Source of the DNA: Lachnobacterium bovis
GTDB lineage: Bacteria; Bacillota; Clostridia; Lachnospirales; Lachnospiraceae
Direction: 5' to 3'
Assembly: GCF_900111325.1 (NCBI RefSeq)
Contig: NZ_FOGW01000018.1
Location: forward strand, 1 to 51,214
DNA length: 51,214 nucleotides
Below, in pieces: positions 34,796-43,883 of this stretch. Every line of letters starts with the position of its first letter. Within the stretch, counting starts at the first letter, position 1. The notes under the pieces are model-generated. The model was given only the letters and a program-made list of their open reading frames with translations. It had not been told where the DNA came from and ran no database searches. Both the position numbers and the translations under genes were made by a program.

Positions 34796-35344
34796 ATGGA
34801 AGAATGGAGAAAAGTTAGATTAGGTGATGTATGTAAGACTAATACAGATTCTTATTCTCCAAAAGAGAAATGGGATTATGTAAATTATTTAGATACAGGT
34901 AATATTACCAATAACAGGATTGATTCCATTCAATATATAGATATAAAGAATGACAAACTACCAAGTAGGGCGAGGAGAAAAGTGAAAACTAATAGTATTG
35001 TATATTCTACAGTACGCCCTAATCAGCGTCATTTTGGCATAATAAAAGATTATCCCGAAAACTTCATCGTGTCTACAGGATTCACAGTTATTGATACGGA
35101 TGAAGCTGTTTTAAATGCAAATTATCTTTATTATTTATTATCGCAACCTACTTTGGTGGAATCACTTCACGCTATTGCAGAACAAAGTACATCTGCGTAT
35201 CCATCAATAAAAGCATCTGATATTGAGGATTTAGAGCTAGAAATACCAGATATTACAATTCAAGAAAAGATTGTAGATATTCTAGGGTGCTTGGATGCAA
35301 AAATAACAAATAATATAGAAATAAACGATAATTTAGCGGCTTAA
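34796..35344 (+). CDS. hsdS: HsdS 5' half (specificity half-gene B, expressed orientation)
   Basis: The 182-residue product has an N-terminal target-recognition domain beginning MEEWRKVRLGDVCKTNTDSYS and ends, like half-gene A, in a helix plus INDNLAA and TAA. Its recognition part is unlike A, but the last 25 bases across the repeat are identical. I chose the ATG at 34796, 11 bases after AGGAAGG; a GTG at 34784 lies within the ribosome binding site. It follows the recombinase by 16 bases and is probably on the same transcript. Inversion would join it to the 3' half B (35341-35961) or, via a longer inversion, to 3' half A. The stop overlaps the inverted half's stop in TTAA, exactly as at locus A. 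Confidence 0.85.
   Translation: MEEWRKVRLGDVCKTNTDSYSPKEKWDYVNYLDTGNITNNRIDSIQYIDIKNDKLPSRARRKVKTNSIVYSTVRPNQRHFGIIKDYPENFIVSTGFTVIDTDEAVLNANYLYYLLSQPTLVESLHAIAEQSTSAYPSIKASDIEDLELEIPDITIQEKIVDILGCLDAKITNNIEINDNLAA
35322..35335 (+). repeat. hsdS inversion repeat B1
   Basis: TAAACGATAATTTA followed by GCGGCTTAAA, identical to A1 over about 25 bases. It is in direct orientation to A1 and inverted to A2 and B2. Confidence 0.85.
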
Positions 35345-36026
35345 ACGTCAATGGTTGAGACATCTAGCTTGCCAGACATCAGTTGTGGCAATAAAGCGTC
35401 ACGAACCTGAGCTAATCTTACTATCTCCTGTTCGTTAGATTTGGTCATAGCAATAAGTGGGGTAATAAGCCCAAGGTATTCAAACATTGCCTGATCACTA
35501 AGTACAGGTATTGGTAATGATTTTATGGTTCCAAGGCTTAAGTTGGCCTGTACAGCTTGTTGGATTCGTTTTGTATAGTAGTCATTATGCCAGTTGCCTA
35601 AGAAAAAACTATATAGGTATTCAGGAGTTACTTTGCTCGTGTCAGCTCGTATAATGGCAACAGCCTGATTGGTATTAGCAGGCAAAACACTGTCATCAAC
35701 GAAGGCAAAACGCCCAAGCGACCCAGCAATGGTAAAAACAATATCCCCTGCTGAAATAATTGACCGTTTTAAAAGATTATTTGTTTCATCATCGATATAG
35801 GCGAATTTGTTTTTATCAATTGAATGATTATCTTGTATGGACTCAGCTTTTATAAAGTTGATACCCTTAGATACAAATGGTTTACCAAGGGTTGTAGGTG
35901 TTGTACCTTTGGTAACAACAGCGCAAAGATCGGCAAGAGGAACTTGAGTCATGGAATCCACTTCTGGATTATCCGTGAACCAATGCTTAAAAATTGCACT
36001 TATTTGCTGACGTAAATTATCGTTTA
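35341..36026 (-). CDS. HsdS 3' half B, inverted (silent orientation)
   Basis: The minus-strand frame reads LNDNLRQQISAIFKHWFTDNPEVDS and then a target-recognition domain (QVPLADLCAVVTKGTTPTTLG...GINFIKAESIQ), ending with the conserved RDALLPQLMSGKLDVSTIDV. It has no ATG at its front, and the nearest possible start is a GTG at 35961. The open frame continues through repeat B2 (36013-36026), so it is built to be joined to a 5' half rather than translated alone. The KGTTPTTLG motif is typical of HsdS recognition domains. Confidence 0.8.
36013..36026 (-). repeat. hsdS inversion repeat B2
   Basis: The minus strand reads TAAACGATAATTTA followed by CGTCAGCAA, identical to A2 over 23 bases. It lies 32 bases before the next gene. 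Confidence 0.85.
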
Positions 36027-36057
36027 GTATTCTTTTGAAAGGAGAGACTTTGACAAC

Positions 36058-36564
36058 ATGGAAGAAAAAATATTGGATTACTTGATAAGCGCCGAGGAGC
36101 CTAAAAGTATAAGTGATATATGTATGGAACTGGAGATATCAAGGGCTTCTGCGTTAAGGAAAATTAATAATTTAGTCAACAATGGCAAGATAATAGCGGT
36201 TGGGGCTGCAAAAAGAAAATATTTTATTGCAAATAACCAAGGCGTTACAGCGGCTGATTATGACAAGTTAAAAACAAAATCATTAGAAATATTGGTACCA
36301 GCAAAGGCTGCTAGTGATGATGCAAAAGAAGAAATAGATGCATTGAGAAAAGAAATAAAAAATATGTATGCAAATATGATTACTATCATGGCAGTATTTG
36401 TAGCTATATTCTCTATTGTTTTTGCGGGAGGAAATTTTTTGTTTCAAAGTGTAAATGAAACTTGGAGTATTCATACTTTGATAGCGTTTGGTGCCGCAGA
36501 GGGTGGCATAATTATTGCTATTTTAATAATGCTTTGGGCAATAAAGAAATTTTTGAATAAATAA
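36058..36564 (+). CDS. Winged-helix protein with two membrane segments
   Basis: The 168-residue product has an N-terminal winged helix (about 1-60, ILDYLISAEEPKSISDICMELEISRASALRKINNLVNNGKI), a helical linker (about 85-103) and two hydrophobic segments at about 105-125 and 137-163 with a short turn between. A DNA-binding-like domain tied to the membrane is unusual within a type I restriction operon. GGAG lies 12 bases ahead of the ATG. It sits 16 bases before hsdR. It may be a regulator, or the winged helix may be a protein-interaction module. I do not know a named family. Confidence 0.65.
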   Translation: MEEKILDYLISAEEPKSISDICMELEISRASALRKINNLVNNGKIIAVGAAKRKYFIANNQGVTAADYDKLKTKSLEILVPAKAASDDAKEEIDALRKEIKNMYANMITIMAVFVAIFSIVFAGGNFLFQSVNETWSIHTLIAFGAAEGGIIIAILIMLWAIKKFLNK

Positions 36565-36580
36565 AATTGAGGGGGTTATT

Positions 36581-39500
36581 ATGACAGCATTTTACACTGA
36601 AGCTGATTATGAAAACTCAATAATAGAGCTTTTTAGAGACATGGGTTACCAGCATATTTATGGACCAGATATTGAAAGAGACTTTACAAACCCATTGTAT
36701 GAACAAGAGTTATTATCTGCACTTTCTAGGATAAATCCTAAAATGCCAGATGATGCTATTTCTGATGCACTTTTTAAATTAAAGAATTTTGAAAATGCAG
36801 AGTTAGTACAGAAGAATGCTATATTCATGGAGTATTTGCAGCATGGTATCGAAGTACGCTACTTGGTAAAGGGAGAAGAACGTTCAGGATTAGTATATCT
36901 TGTTGATTATAACAATCCATCAAAAAATTTTTTTGTAGTTGCAAATCAATGGACTTTTGTTGAAAACAGTAACAAGCGTCCTGATGTTTTATTGTTTATA
37001 AATGGACTCCCTTTAGTTTTGATTGAATTAAAATCTCCATCAAGAGAAGAAACAGATGCATCAGAAGCTTATACACAAATACGAAATTACATGCATGAGA
37101 TTCCTTCAATGTTTATCTATAACTGTATCTGTGTAATGAGCGATCATCTCACATCTAAGGCAGGTACCATAACATCTGGTGAAGACAGATTTATGGAATG
37201 GAAGACTAAAGATGGTAATTATGAGAACACACAGTATGCACAGTTTGATACTTTTTTTGAGGGTATTTTTGAGAAGGAAAGATTCTTAGATATTATAAAG
37301 AATTTCATATGTTTTTCGAGTGATGGAATCAAGAGAGCTAAGATTTTAGCTGGTTATCATCAGTATTTCGCTGTAAATAAAGCTGTGCTTTCTACTAAGC
37401 ATGCAACAGAGACAGATGGTAAGGGTGGTGTTTTCTGGCATACACAAGGTAGTGGTAAATCCTTATCTATGGTTTTTTATGCTCATTTACTTCAGGATGC
37501 ATTAGAGAGCCCTACAATTGTTGTTATTACCGACAGAAATGATTTGGATGATCAGCTTTTCGGACAGTTTGCAAAGTGCAAGGATTTTTTACGCCAGGAA
37601 CCGGTACACGCTGAGAGTAGAGAACATCTTAAGTCTTGGTTAGAGGGTAGAAAGGCCAATGGTATTATCTTTACTACCATGCAGAAGTTTGAAGAATCTG
37701 ATGAGCCATTATCAGAGAGACGTAACATAGTTGTTATGGCTGATGAAGCGCATCGTGGTCAGTATGGTTTGAAAGAAAAGGTAGATGCTGAGACTGGTAA
37801 GATTAAGATTGGTACCGCAAGAGTCATCAGGAATAGTTTGCCAAATGCTACTTACATTGGCTTTACAGGTACACCTATTTCTATGAAAGATAGAAGTACT
37901 AGAGAAGTTTTTGGTGATTACATTGATATTTATGATATGACACAGGCTGTAGAGGATGGAGCAACACGTCCTGTTTATTATGAGAGCCGTGTAATTAAAC
38001 TTAAACTTGATCCAGACACTTTGAAATTAATTGATACAGAATATGACATCATGGCTAATAACGCAGATCCAGAGGTCATTGAAAAGAGCAAAAAAGAACT
38101 TGGCCAGATGGAGGCAATCCTTGGAAATGACGAGACCATTGCTTCGTTAGTTGATGATATTTTGGATCATTATGAGAATCATCGAGAAAATCTATTAACA
38201 GGAAAAGCTATGATTGTAGCTTATTCTCGTGCGATTGCTTTAAAGATTTATAGACGTATTTTAGAGATTCGTCCTAGCTGGGAAGAAAAAGTTGCAGTTG
38301 TTATGACAGAGAGCAACAAAGATCCAGAAGATTGGCGTGAAATAATTGGAAATAAGCGTCACAGAGATGAATTAGCAAAGCAGTTCAAAGATAATGAGAG
38401 CCCATTGAAAATCGCAATTGTTGTAGATATGTGGCTTACTGGATTTGATGTTCCATCTCTTGCTACCATGTATGTATATAAGCCTATGCAGGGATACAAT
38501 TTGATGCAGGCTATTGCTCGTGTTAACAGAGTATTTGGTGATAAAGAAGGTGGACTTGTTGTAGACTATGTTGGTATTGCATCAGCTCTTAAGCAGGCAA
38601 TGAACGACTATACAACAAGAGATAAAAAGAACTATGGTGATACAGATGTTGCTACGGTAGCTTATCCAAAATTCCTGGAGAAGCTATCTGTTTGTCGTGA
38701 TTTATTCCATGGATATGATTATTCAAAATTTACTAATGGCACAGATTTAGAAAGATCCAAAGCGATTAGCGGTGCAGTGAACTTTATCGTTGATGTAAAC
38801 AGAGAAAGAGAACGTGAAGATTTTCTTAAGGAAGCTTTGTTGCTTCGTCAGGCTTTATCACTGTGTTCATCACTTGCACCTGAAGAACTAAGAATTGAAG
38901 CAGCTTTCTTTGAATCGGTTCGTGTTCTTGTAATGCGTTTAATGAATAATGGTGAAGGAAAGAAGATTTCTTTACCAGAAATGAATGCAAGAGTTAATGC
39001 TCTATTGGAACAGAGTATTAAGAGTAGCGGAGTTATTAATCTGTTTTCAGATGTTGATGGCGAATTTTCACTATTTGATCCTAAATTCCTTGAAGAAATA
39101 GGTAAGATGAAGGAGAAGAATCTAGCTGTTGAGTTACTGAAAAAATTAATTTCAGAACAGGTTATTATTTACAAACGTACAAATGTTGTTAAGTCTGCAA
39201 AGTTCAGTGAAATTATTCAGCAGGCAATGAATAGATATCTCAATGGTATGCTTACAAATGAGCAGGTTATTGAAGAACTTTTAAATCTTGCAAAGCAAAT
39301 CCAAGCTGCGCAGCAAGAAGGTCAAAAGCTGGGATTAACAGCAGATGAATTGGCATTCTATGATGCTCTGACAAAACCTCAGGCTATAAAAGATTTTTAT
39401 GAGAACGAGGAATTAATTGCTATTACAAAGGAACTAGCAGAGGCATTACGAAAGAGTAAAACTATTGATTGGCAGAAGCGTGATTCAGCCAGAGCTAGAA

Positions 39501-39685
39501 TGCGTATGATGATTAAGAAACTTTTAAAACATCATAAATATCCACCAGAGGGCATGGATGATGCGGTTCAGACAGTCATGCTTCAGTGTGAACTCTGGGC
39601 TGATAACAACGATATGATGGGAGAAAGAGTATCAAGTTATGCTTTCAGATTGGGGGAGTACGTTTCAGAAATCAATAAACAATAG
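36581..39685 (+). CDS. hsdR: Type I restriction enzyme motor/nuclease subunit HsdR
   Basis: HsdR translocates unmodified DNA with ATP and cuts it. The 1034-residue protein has the N-terminal PD-(D/E)XK nuclease (RPDVLLFINGLPLVLIELKSP, about 132-153), Walker A HTQGSGKS (about 286-293), the DEAH box in VVMADEAHRGQ (about 387), later SF2 motifs (FTGTPIS, GFDVPSLATMYVYKPMQGYNLMQAIARVNR) and a long helical C-terminus for HsdM contact. All key residues look intact, so restriction should be possible if a functional HsdS is present. The lower AT content and codon style match hsdM. The ATG has GGGGG upstream. Confidence 0.95.
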   Translation: MTAFYTEADYENSIIELFRDMGYQHIYGPDIERDFTNPLYEQELLSALSRINPKMPDDAISDALFKLKNFENAELVQKNAIFMEYLQHGIEVRYLVKGEERSGLVYLVDYNNPSKNFFVVANQWTFVENSNKRPDVLLFINGLPLVLIELKSPSREETDASEAYTQIRNYMHEIPSMFIYNCICVMSDHLTSKAGTITSGEDRFMEWKTKDGNYENTQYAQFDTFFEGIFEKERFLDIIKNFICFSSDGIKRAKILAGYHQYFAVNKAVLSTKHATETDGKGGVFWHTQGSGKSLSMVFYAHLLQDALESPTIVVITDRNDLDDQLFGQFAKCKDFLRQEPVHAESREHLKSWLEGRKANGIIFTTMQKFEESDEPLSERRNIVVMADEAHRGQYGLKEKVDAETGKIKIGTARVIRNSLPNATYIGFTGTPISMKDRSTREVFGDYIDIYDMTQAVEDGATRPVYYESRVIKLKLDPDTLKLIDTEYDIMANNADPEVIEKSKKELGQMEAILGNDETIASLVDDILDHYENHRENLLTGKAMIVAYSRAIALKIYRRILEIRPSWEEKVAVVMTESNKDPEDWREIIGNKRHRDELAKQFKDNESPLKIAIVVDMWLTGFDVPSLATMYVYKPMQGYNLMQAIARVNRVFGDKEGGLVVDYVGIASALKQAMNDYTTRDKKNYGDTDVATVAYPKFLEKLSVCRDLFHGYDYSKFTNGTDLERSKAISGAVNFIVDVNREREREDFLKEALLLRQALSLCSSLAPEELRIEAAFFESVRVLVMRLMNNGEGKKISLPEMNARVNALLEQSIKSSGVINLFSDVDGEFSLFDPKFLEEIGKMKEKNLAVELLKKLISEQVIIYKRTNVVKSAKFSEIIQQAMNRYLNGMLTNEQVIEELLNLAKQIQAAQQEGQKLGLTADELAFYDALTKPQAIKDFYENEELIAITKELAEALRKSKTIDWQKRDSARARMRMMIKKLLKHHKYPPEGMDDAVQTVMLQCELWADNNDMMGERVSSYAFRLGEYVSEINKQ

Positions 39686-39705
39686 AGATAAAAGAGGAAA
39701 TTTGA

Positions 39706-40425
39706 ATGACATTAGAAGAATTGATTGAGCAGGGTCCTAAAGTAAAAGAAAAATGCATTAGTAGGGGTGGAATGGAAACCATATCTGGTGAAGAGTACAG
39801 TACATGGTTAATGAAATGTAGTCAAAAATTGTTAAGTGATTTCCCGGGTAAGCCACTAACAAATGATTTTATAGAGAGAGCCAAAAATGCTAATGGCAAT
39901 TTTTCATCAGAATATGACGAACTAATGGGAATACTGAAATCGTTTGAAGGAATAGAGACTAATAAGACGGATTTATCTATTGATTGTATCCTTTCTATGG
40001 TTTTGAACAGATTTCATAAAATGGCAAGAAGTATTAAAAATCGTCATGCCAATAGATCAACCTTACTTATAAAGGATGAATATGATGTTCAGGACTTATT
40101 ACAGGGGATACTGCGTTTGTTTGTTGATGATGTTAGACCGGAAGATAATACACCATCAAATGCGGGCGGGAACTCCAGAATAGACTTTCATTTACCTGAA
40201 TATGACATGTACATTGAAACTAAAATGACAAGAGAAGGATTAACGGATAGAAAAATAGGGGAAGAACTATTAATTGATATTGGACGATATAAAAACTCAT
40301 GCTCTACACTAGTTTGTTTTATATATGATCCAAAAGAAATGCTGGATAATCCATATGGATTGATAAAGGATTTGGAAAAATTGAGCACAGAAGATTTGAC
40401 CGTTAAAGTGTTTGTTAATCCATAA
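39706..40425 (+). CDS. PD-(D/E)XK nuclease-like protein, defense-associated
   Basis: The 239-residue protein has a helical N-terminal half and a C-terminal domain that fits a PD-(D/E)XK fold. Visible are DEYDVQDLLQGILRLF (helix with the first acidic residue), SRIDFHL (catalytic aspartate) and YIETKM (the E-x-K pair), then a helix (GEELLIDIGRYKN) and LVCFIYDP. I have seen this type of C-terminal module on diverse defense proteins; no specific family name is certain. It starts 20 bases after hsdR and ends 38 bases before the OLD-family gene, so it could be part of the hsd operon or the first gene of a three-gene system. Confidence 0.65.
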   Translation: MTLEELIEQGPKVKEKCISRGGMETISGEEYSTWLMKCSQKLLSDFPGKPLTNDFIERAKNANGNFSSEYDELMGILKSFEGIETNKTDLSIDCILSMVLNRFHKMARSIKNRHANRSTLLIKDEYDVQDLLQGILRLFVDDVRPEDNTPSNAGGNSRIDFHLPEYDMYIETKMTREGLTDRKIGEELLIDIGRYKNSCSTLVCFIYDPKEMLDNPYGLIKDLEKLSTEDLTVKVFVNP

Positions 40426-40463
40426 TATAGTGCGCATATTATAAGTATGGGAGGGTGAATAAG

Positions 40464-42221
40464 TTGTATATATCACATGTGACCATTGAGAATTACAGAA
40501 ATCTACAAAGTATTGATGTGGATTTACAACGGGAGACGGTTGTTGTTGGAGAAAATAATGGTGGTAAGAGCAATTTTTTGAGAGCGATTACATTACCGCT
40601 TGTTTCTGATGAAATTGCTTATACATCTAAAAACTTATCATGGCAAGATATCAATAACACTGCAAAAGAAAACTATTATGATTTTTTATTAAAAAACAAG
40701 AAAAATATCATTGATAATAAGTTGGAGTTAGAAACATTTAAAGAGTCGGTTCCAACAATTGTAGTTGAATTAACATTGATGCCAGATAAGACGGAATTGT
40801 ACGATGTAAAAGATTTTATTTGCAGTGTTGATAAGGATAAAACTGAATATAAAATTCGTTATGAATTTGCGCCAAAGATTGATGAATTATGGGATAGAGT
40901 TCAATCTATTATGCTGCACAATGCTATAAGTGAATCATCTATAAAACAATACCAGATGAATTTGTTGCCAACAGATTTATACTCATATACTATTTCGGTC
41001 CCAGAAAAAAATGAAAAAATACCATATGATACTTTGAGAAGATTTAAGTACACTTCATTGGAAGCGGAACGAGATAATTTTTCTCTTTCAACAGATAAGC
41101 TTGGATCAAAATCTTTAATTCATTTACTGCAGATGAAATTAGATGATGAGGCAAAACTTAAGGTTGAGCAGGAATATCGACATTTTTTTGAAACAATTAA
41201 AACTGTTAGTAAGATGGAAGAGATTATTAACTGGCAGGATAATTCAGAAATCAAAAGAGCAAAGGACTTTTTCGACAAGATTTCTGTTTTGCCTAACATG
41301 CCATCTATGACATCTATATTGAATAGTGTTCAGCTTGGATATGATGGGCAATCTCTTTCAACTCAAGGGTTGGGGTATAGAAATCTTTTATTAATGTTGG
41401 TGCTCATAAATTCATTGGCTGAAATAGAAGATCTTTCTTTAGATGTATTAACTGTTGAGGAGCCGGAAGCCCATTTGTGTATAAGCAATATACGACTGAT
41501 GAAAGGTTTTTTAAATGCTTTTACGGAACAAAATGATTTTGTACAGCTAATATACTCAACTCATAGTCCTGAATTGATTGGTAAAGTTGATCTTTCTAAC
41601 GTAGTGGTATTACATCAAGGAAAGGCTTTTTCTTTATCAGCAGAGCTTAAGGAGAAGTCTATAAAATATCTCAGTAAAAATCCGAATGTGGATATTTATA
41701 ATTTGTTATTTACAAAGAAGTGTATTTTAGTAGAAGGATTAACAGAAGAATTGTTGATCAAGGCCTATTTACGTTCAAAGAGCGAATTGAATGAAATTGA
41801 AGTTATTTCATTTCATAAGGGCTATATAGACATTATTGATATATGGTTGCACTTAAATGAGAACAGTACCAATAAGCTTGGTGTTGTTAGAGACTATGAT
41901 AATCAAGATAATGCGAAAAAAGAGCACGAAAAATATAATAAATACAAGAATATAATTGTTGCCACGACGACGGAATACACGCTTGAACCAGAAATAGTTA
42001 AAGCTGGAAATAATTTAGAGGCATTAAAGAAAAAATATGGTTCCAGATTCGGTTGGGAAAATATGACAGCTGATGAAGTGCAAAACGATTGGAGAAATTC
42101 AAAATCGTTTATCATGCTTGATATTTGTCAGGATTTGATAAATGGAGATTTGCCTGACTTTGTAATGCCTCCGCATATTCAAAAAGTATTGGATTTTATG
42201 ATTGAGGGGGGAAAGTCTTGA
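40464..42221 (+). CDS. OLD-family ATPase with TOPRIM nuclease domain (GajA-like)
   Basis: The 585-residue protein has an SMC/ABC-type ATPase split around a coiled segment: Walker A GENNGGKS (about 29-36) and Walker B LTVEEPEAHL (about 330). A C-terminal TOPRIM domain follows with LVEGLTEE (about 426) and RDYDNQDN (about 476), which hold the metal-binding acidic residues. This is the architecture of OLD nucleases such as GajA of Gabija. The best start is TTG 40464, nine bases after GGGAGG; a GTG at 40455 touches the Shine-Dalgarno. Its stop overlaps the start of the UvrD-like gene (TTGA), the usual coupling for this pair. Gabija membership is inferred from the pair. Confidence 0.85.
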   Translation: MYISHVTIENYRNLQSIDVDLQRETVVVGENNGGKSNFLRAITLPLVSDEIAYTSKNLSWQDINNTAKENYYDFLLKNKKNIIDNKLELETFKESVPTIVVELTLMPDKTELYDVKDFICSVDKDKTEYKIRYEFAPKIDELWDRVQSIMLHNAISESSIKQYQMNLLPTDLYSYTISVPEKNEKIPYDTLRRFKYTSLEAERDNFSLSTDKLGSKSLIHLLQMKLDDEAKLKVEQEYRHFFETIKTVSKMEEIINWQDNSEIKRAKDFFDKISVLPNMPSMTSILNSVQLGYDGQSLSTQGLGYRNLLLMLVLINSLAEIEDLSLDVLTVEEPEAHLCISNIRLMKGFLNAFTEQNDFVQLIYSTHSPELIGKVDLSNVVVLHQGKAFSLSAELKEKSIKYLSKNPNVDIYNLLFTKKCILVEGLTEELLIKAYLRSKSELNEIEVISFHKGYIDIIDIWLHLNENSTNKLGVVRDYDNQDNAKKEHEKYNKYKNIIVATTTEYTLEPEIVKAGNNLEALKKKYGSRFGWENMTADEVQNDWRNSKSFIMLDICQDLINGDLPDFVMPPHIQKVLDFMIEGGKS

Positions 42222-43552
42222 GAATAATAATTGCGGGTGCTGGTTCAGGAAAGACAACGAGCATGGCAAGTATAATAGCGGAATCAGCTAATAATAGATT
42301 GCAGGGTAAGTATTATTTTTGTATTGCTTTTACTAATAATGCGGTAGAACACATTTCTAGTAAACTTAGAGAATTATATCATGGGGAGATTCCTAAGTAT
42401 ATAAAAGTCATGACGATTCATTCCTTTTTATATCAGGAAGTCATTAAGCCGTATTATTATTTGCTCTACGGAATAAGCTACGAAAGAGTATCTCTAAAAC
42501 CCTTAGGGAATAATGCAAAGTACCATGCGAAAGAAGTATCTGATCTTGAGAAAAGGGGTGCACTTCATGTTTCTGCAATTACGCAAAGAGCAATGTGGGT
42601 TTTGAAGGGGAAATCTACTGATAAAAAGGCACATAAGGATAAGCGGAAACAGATTATAGATGTATTTTCAAATTATTGCGACCATATATTTGTTGATGAA
42701 GCGCAGGATATCGATGATTCTACTAAACAAATTTTAGAGACGCTAGATGATAAAGGAATAGATATCACTGCTGTGGGAGATCCCAAACAAGACTTGCATG
42801 GCTTTGGAAACTTGCGAATGCTATCAGAAAATAAGAATGTCAACGTTGAATATATAAACCGTTGTTATAGGTGCCCAATGAAGCATCTAAGGATTAGCAA
42901 TACTATCGTAAATGATAATGAAATTCAAAATTCAGATATAGATGGGGGACTTGTACGGATACGATTTGAAACAGATATACCTGATATAGGTGAGTTTATA
43001 AAGGCTGAAGGATTTGATTTGGCATATATTGTCAAAAAGAATAATCGTTTTGATACACATGCTGTTAAGCAGGACGGATTATTTGATGGACTATATCATT
43101 TGATGCTTGAGCTTATTCCAAAATATTCTGATGATACTGATTTAATGATTCATAGATATTCATATTGGGCTGCTCAACGCTTTATAAATGATGCAACTAA
43201 AGGAAAAGAATTATCTAAAACAGTAAGAAGAGTTTTTGATTGTAAAATTGAGTCAAAAGAATATGCACAGATAGCTTCACTGATAAATAATGTTCAAAAC
43301 AATGAGGCTAATGTTCTAGTTAGCTCTATAGAGAGTATAAAGGGGCAAGAAGGTAACAACTGTTTGTTTATATTGTCAAAAGATTTAGCGTCGTATTTGT
43401 TTTTAGATAAGAAAGACGATAATAAAATGAAAGCTGCATTATATGTGGCTCTTACCAGGTCTAGAAAAGATTTGACGATTTTGCTGACAACTGAAGCCGA
43501 GAAAAAATACTCTAAAAAATTTGTAGAAGAATATTTTAGCCAATTTACTTAA
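42218..43552 (+). CDS. UvrD/Rep-like superfamily 1 helicase (GajB-like)
   Basis: The 444-residue protein has Walker A GAGSGKTT (7-14), FTNNAVEHI (motif Ia style), IFVDEAQDID (about 157-166), AVGDPKQDLHGF (motif III) and the C-terminal helicase motifs IKGQEGNNCLFIL (about 382) and VALTRSRKDL (about 409). It begins at TTG 42218, inside the stop of the OLD-family gene. GajB proteins are about 490 residues, so this one is somewhat short. In Gabija the helicase-like subunit is thought to bind DNA ends or sense nucleotides and activate the nuclease. It is followed by a small frame-disrupted ORF. Confidence 0.85.
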   Translation: MRIIIAGAGSGKTTSMASIIAESANNRLQGKYYFCIAFTNNAVEHISSKLRELYHGEIPKYIKVMTIHSFLYQEVIKPYYYLLYGISYERVSLKPLGNNAKYHAKEVSDLEKRGALHVSAITQRAMWVLKGKSTDKKAHKDKRKQIIDVFSNYCDHIFVDEAQDIDDSTKQILETLDDKGIDITAVGDPKQDLHGFGNLRMLSENKNVNVEYINRCYRCPMKHLRISNTIVNDNEIQNSDIDGGLVRIRFETDIPDIGEFIKAEGFDLAYIVKKNNRFDTHAVKQDGLFDGLYHLMLELIPKYSDDTDLMIHRYSYWAAQRFINDATKGKELSKTVRRVFDCKIESKEYAQIASLINNVQNNEANVLVSSIESIKGQEGNNCLFILSKDLASYLFLDKKDDNKMKAALYVALTRSRKDLTILLTTEAEKKYSKKFVEEYFSQFT

Positions 43553-43866
43553 ATGATTTTTTTGAGCATAAGGAAAGTGTTTTTGATTTATCAACTGCAG
43601 GAGAATACTTAAGTAACAGTGTTTTTAAAGAAGCGTTGCTATCATTTAACTTTAATGATTTGTATTATTTCTTGGCAGGATTTAAAGATATATACGAATA
43701 CTGTGGATTGTTTTATGGGATTTATAAAGCATTTGTTGATCGGATGATTAATGAAGGTAAAAGACCTATCCGTGATAAAGAAGATTTGAACAATTATATG
43801 CAGTTGGCTGAGAACTTTTGGAGAATACAAGCTGAAATACTACAGCATAGCGAACGTAAGAAGTAA
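43553..43866 (+). pseudogene. Small helical ORF with a one-base frame break
   Basis: From the ATG at 43553 the frame closes after 19 codons. One extra T in the T7 run (43557-43563) would open it into FEHKESVFDLSTAGEYLSNS and on to 43866, giving about 105 residues. As it stands, only the part from TTG 43636 (76 codons) can be read, with a weak ribosome binding site. The sequence (LYYFLAGFKDIYEYCGLFYGIYKAFVDRMIN) is helical with no known family. It could be a broken gene, a sequencing error, or expression by slippage on the T-run. It lies directly after the helicase and 17 bases before the DUF262 gene. Confidence 0.45.
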
Positions 43867-43883
43867 AGAAAAAGGAGGACATT

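Noticed and set aside
43535..43556. Programmed -1 frameshift extending the UvrD-like protein into the downstream ORF
   Set aside because: No slippery heptamer lies in the small window between the downstream frame's last stop and the UvrD stop codon.
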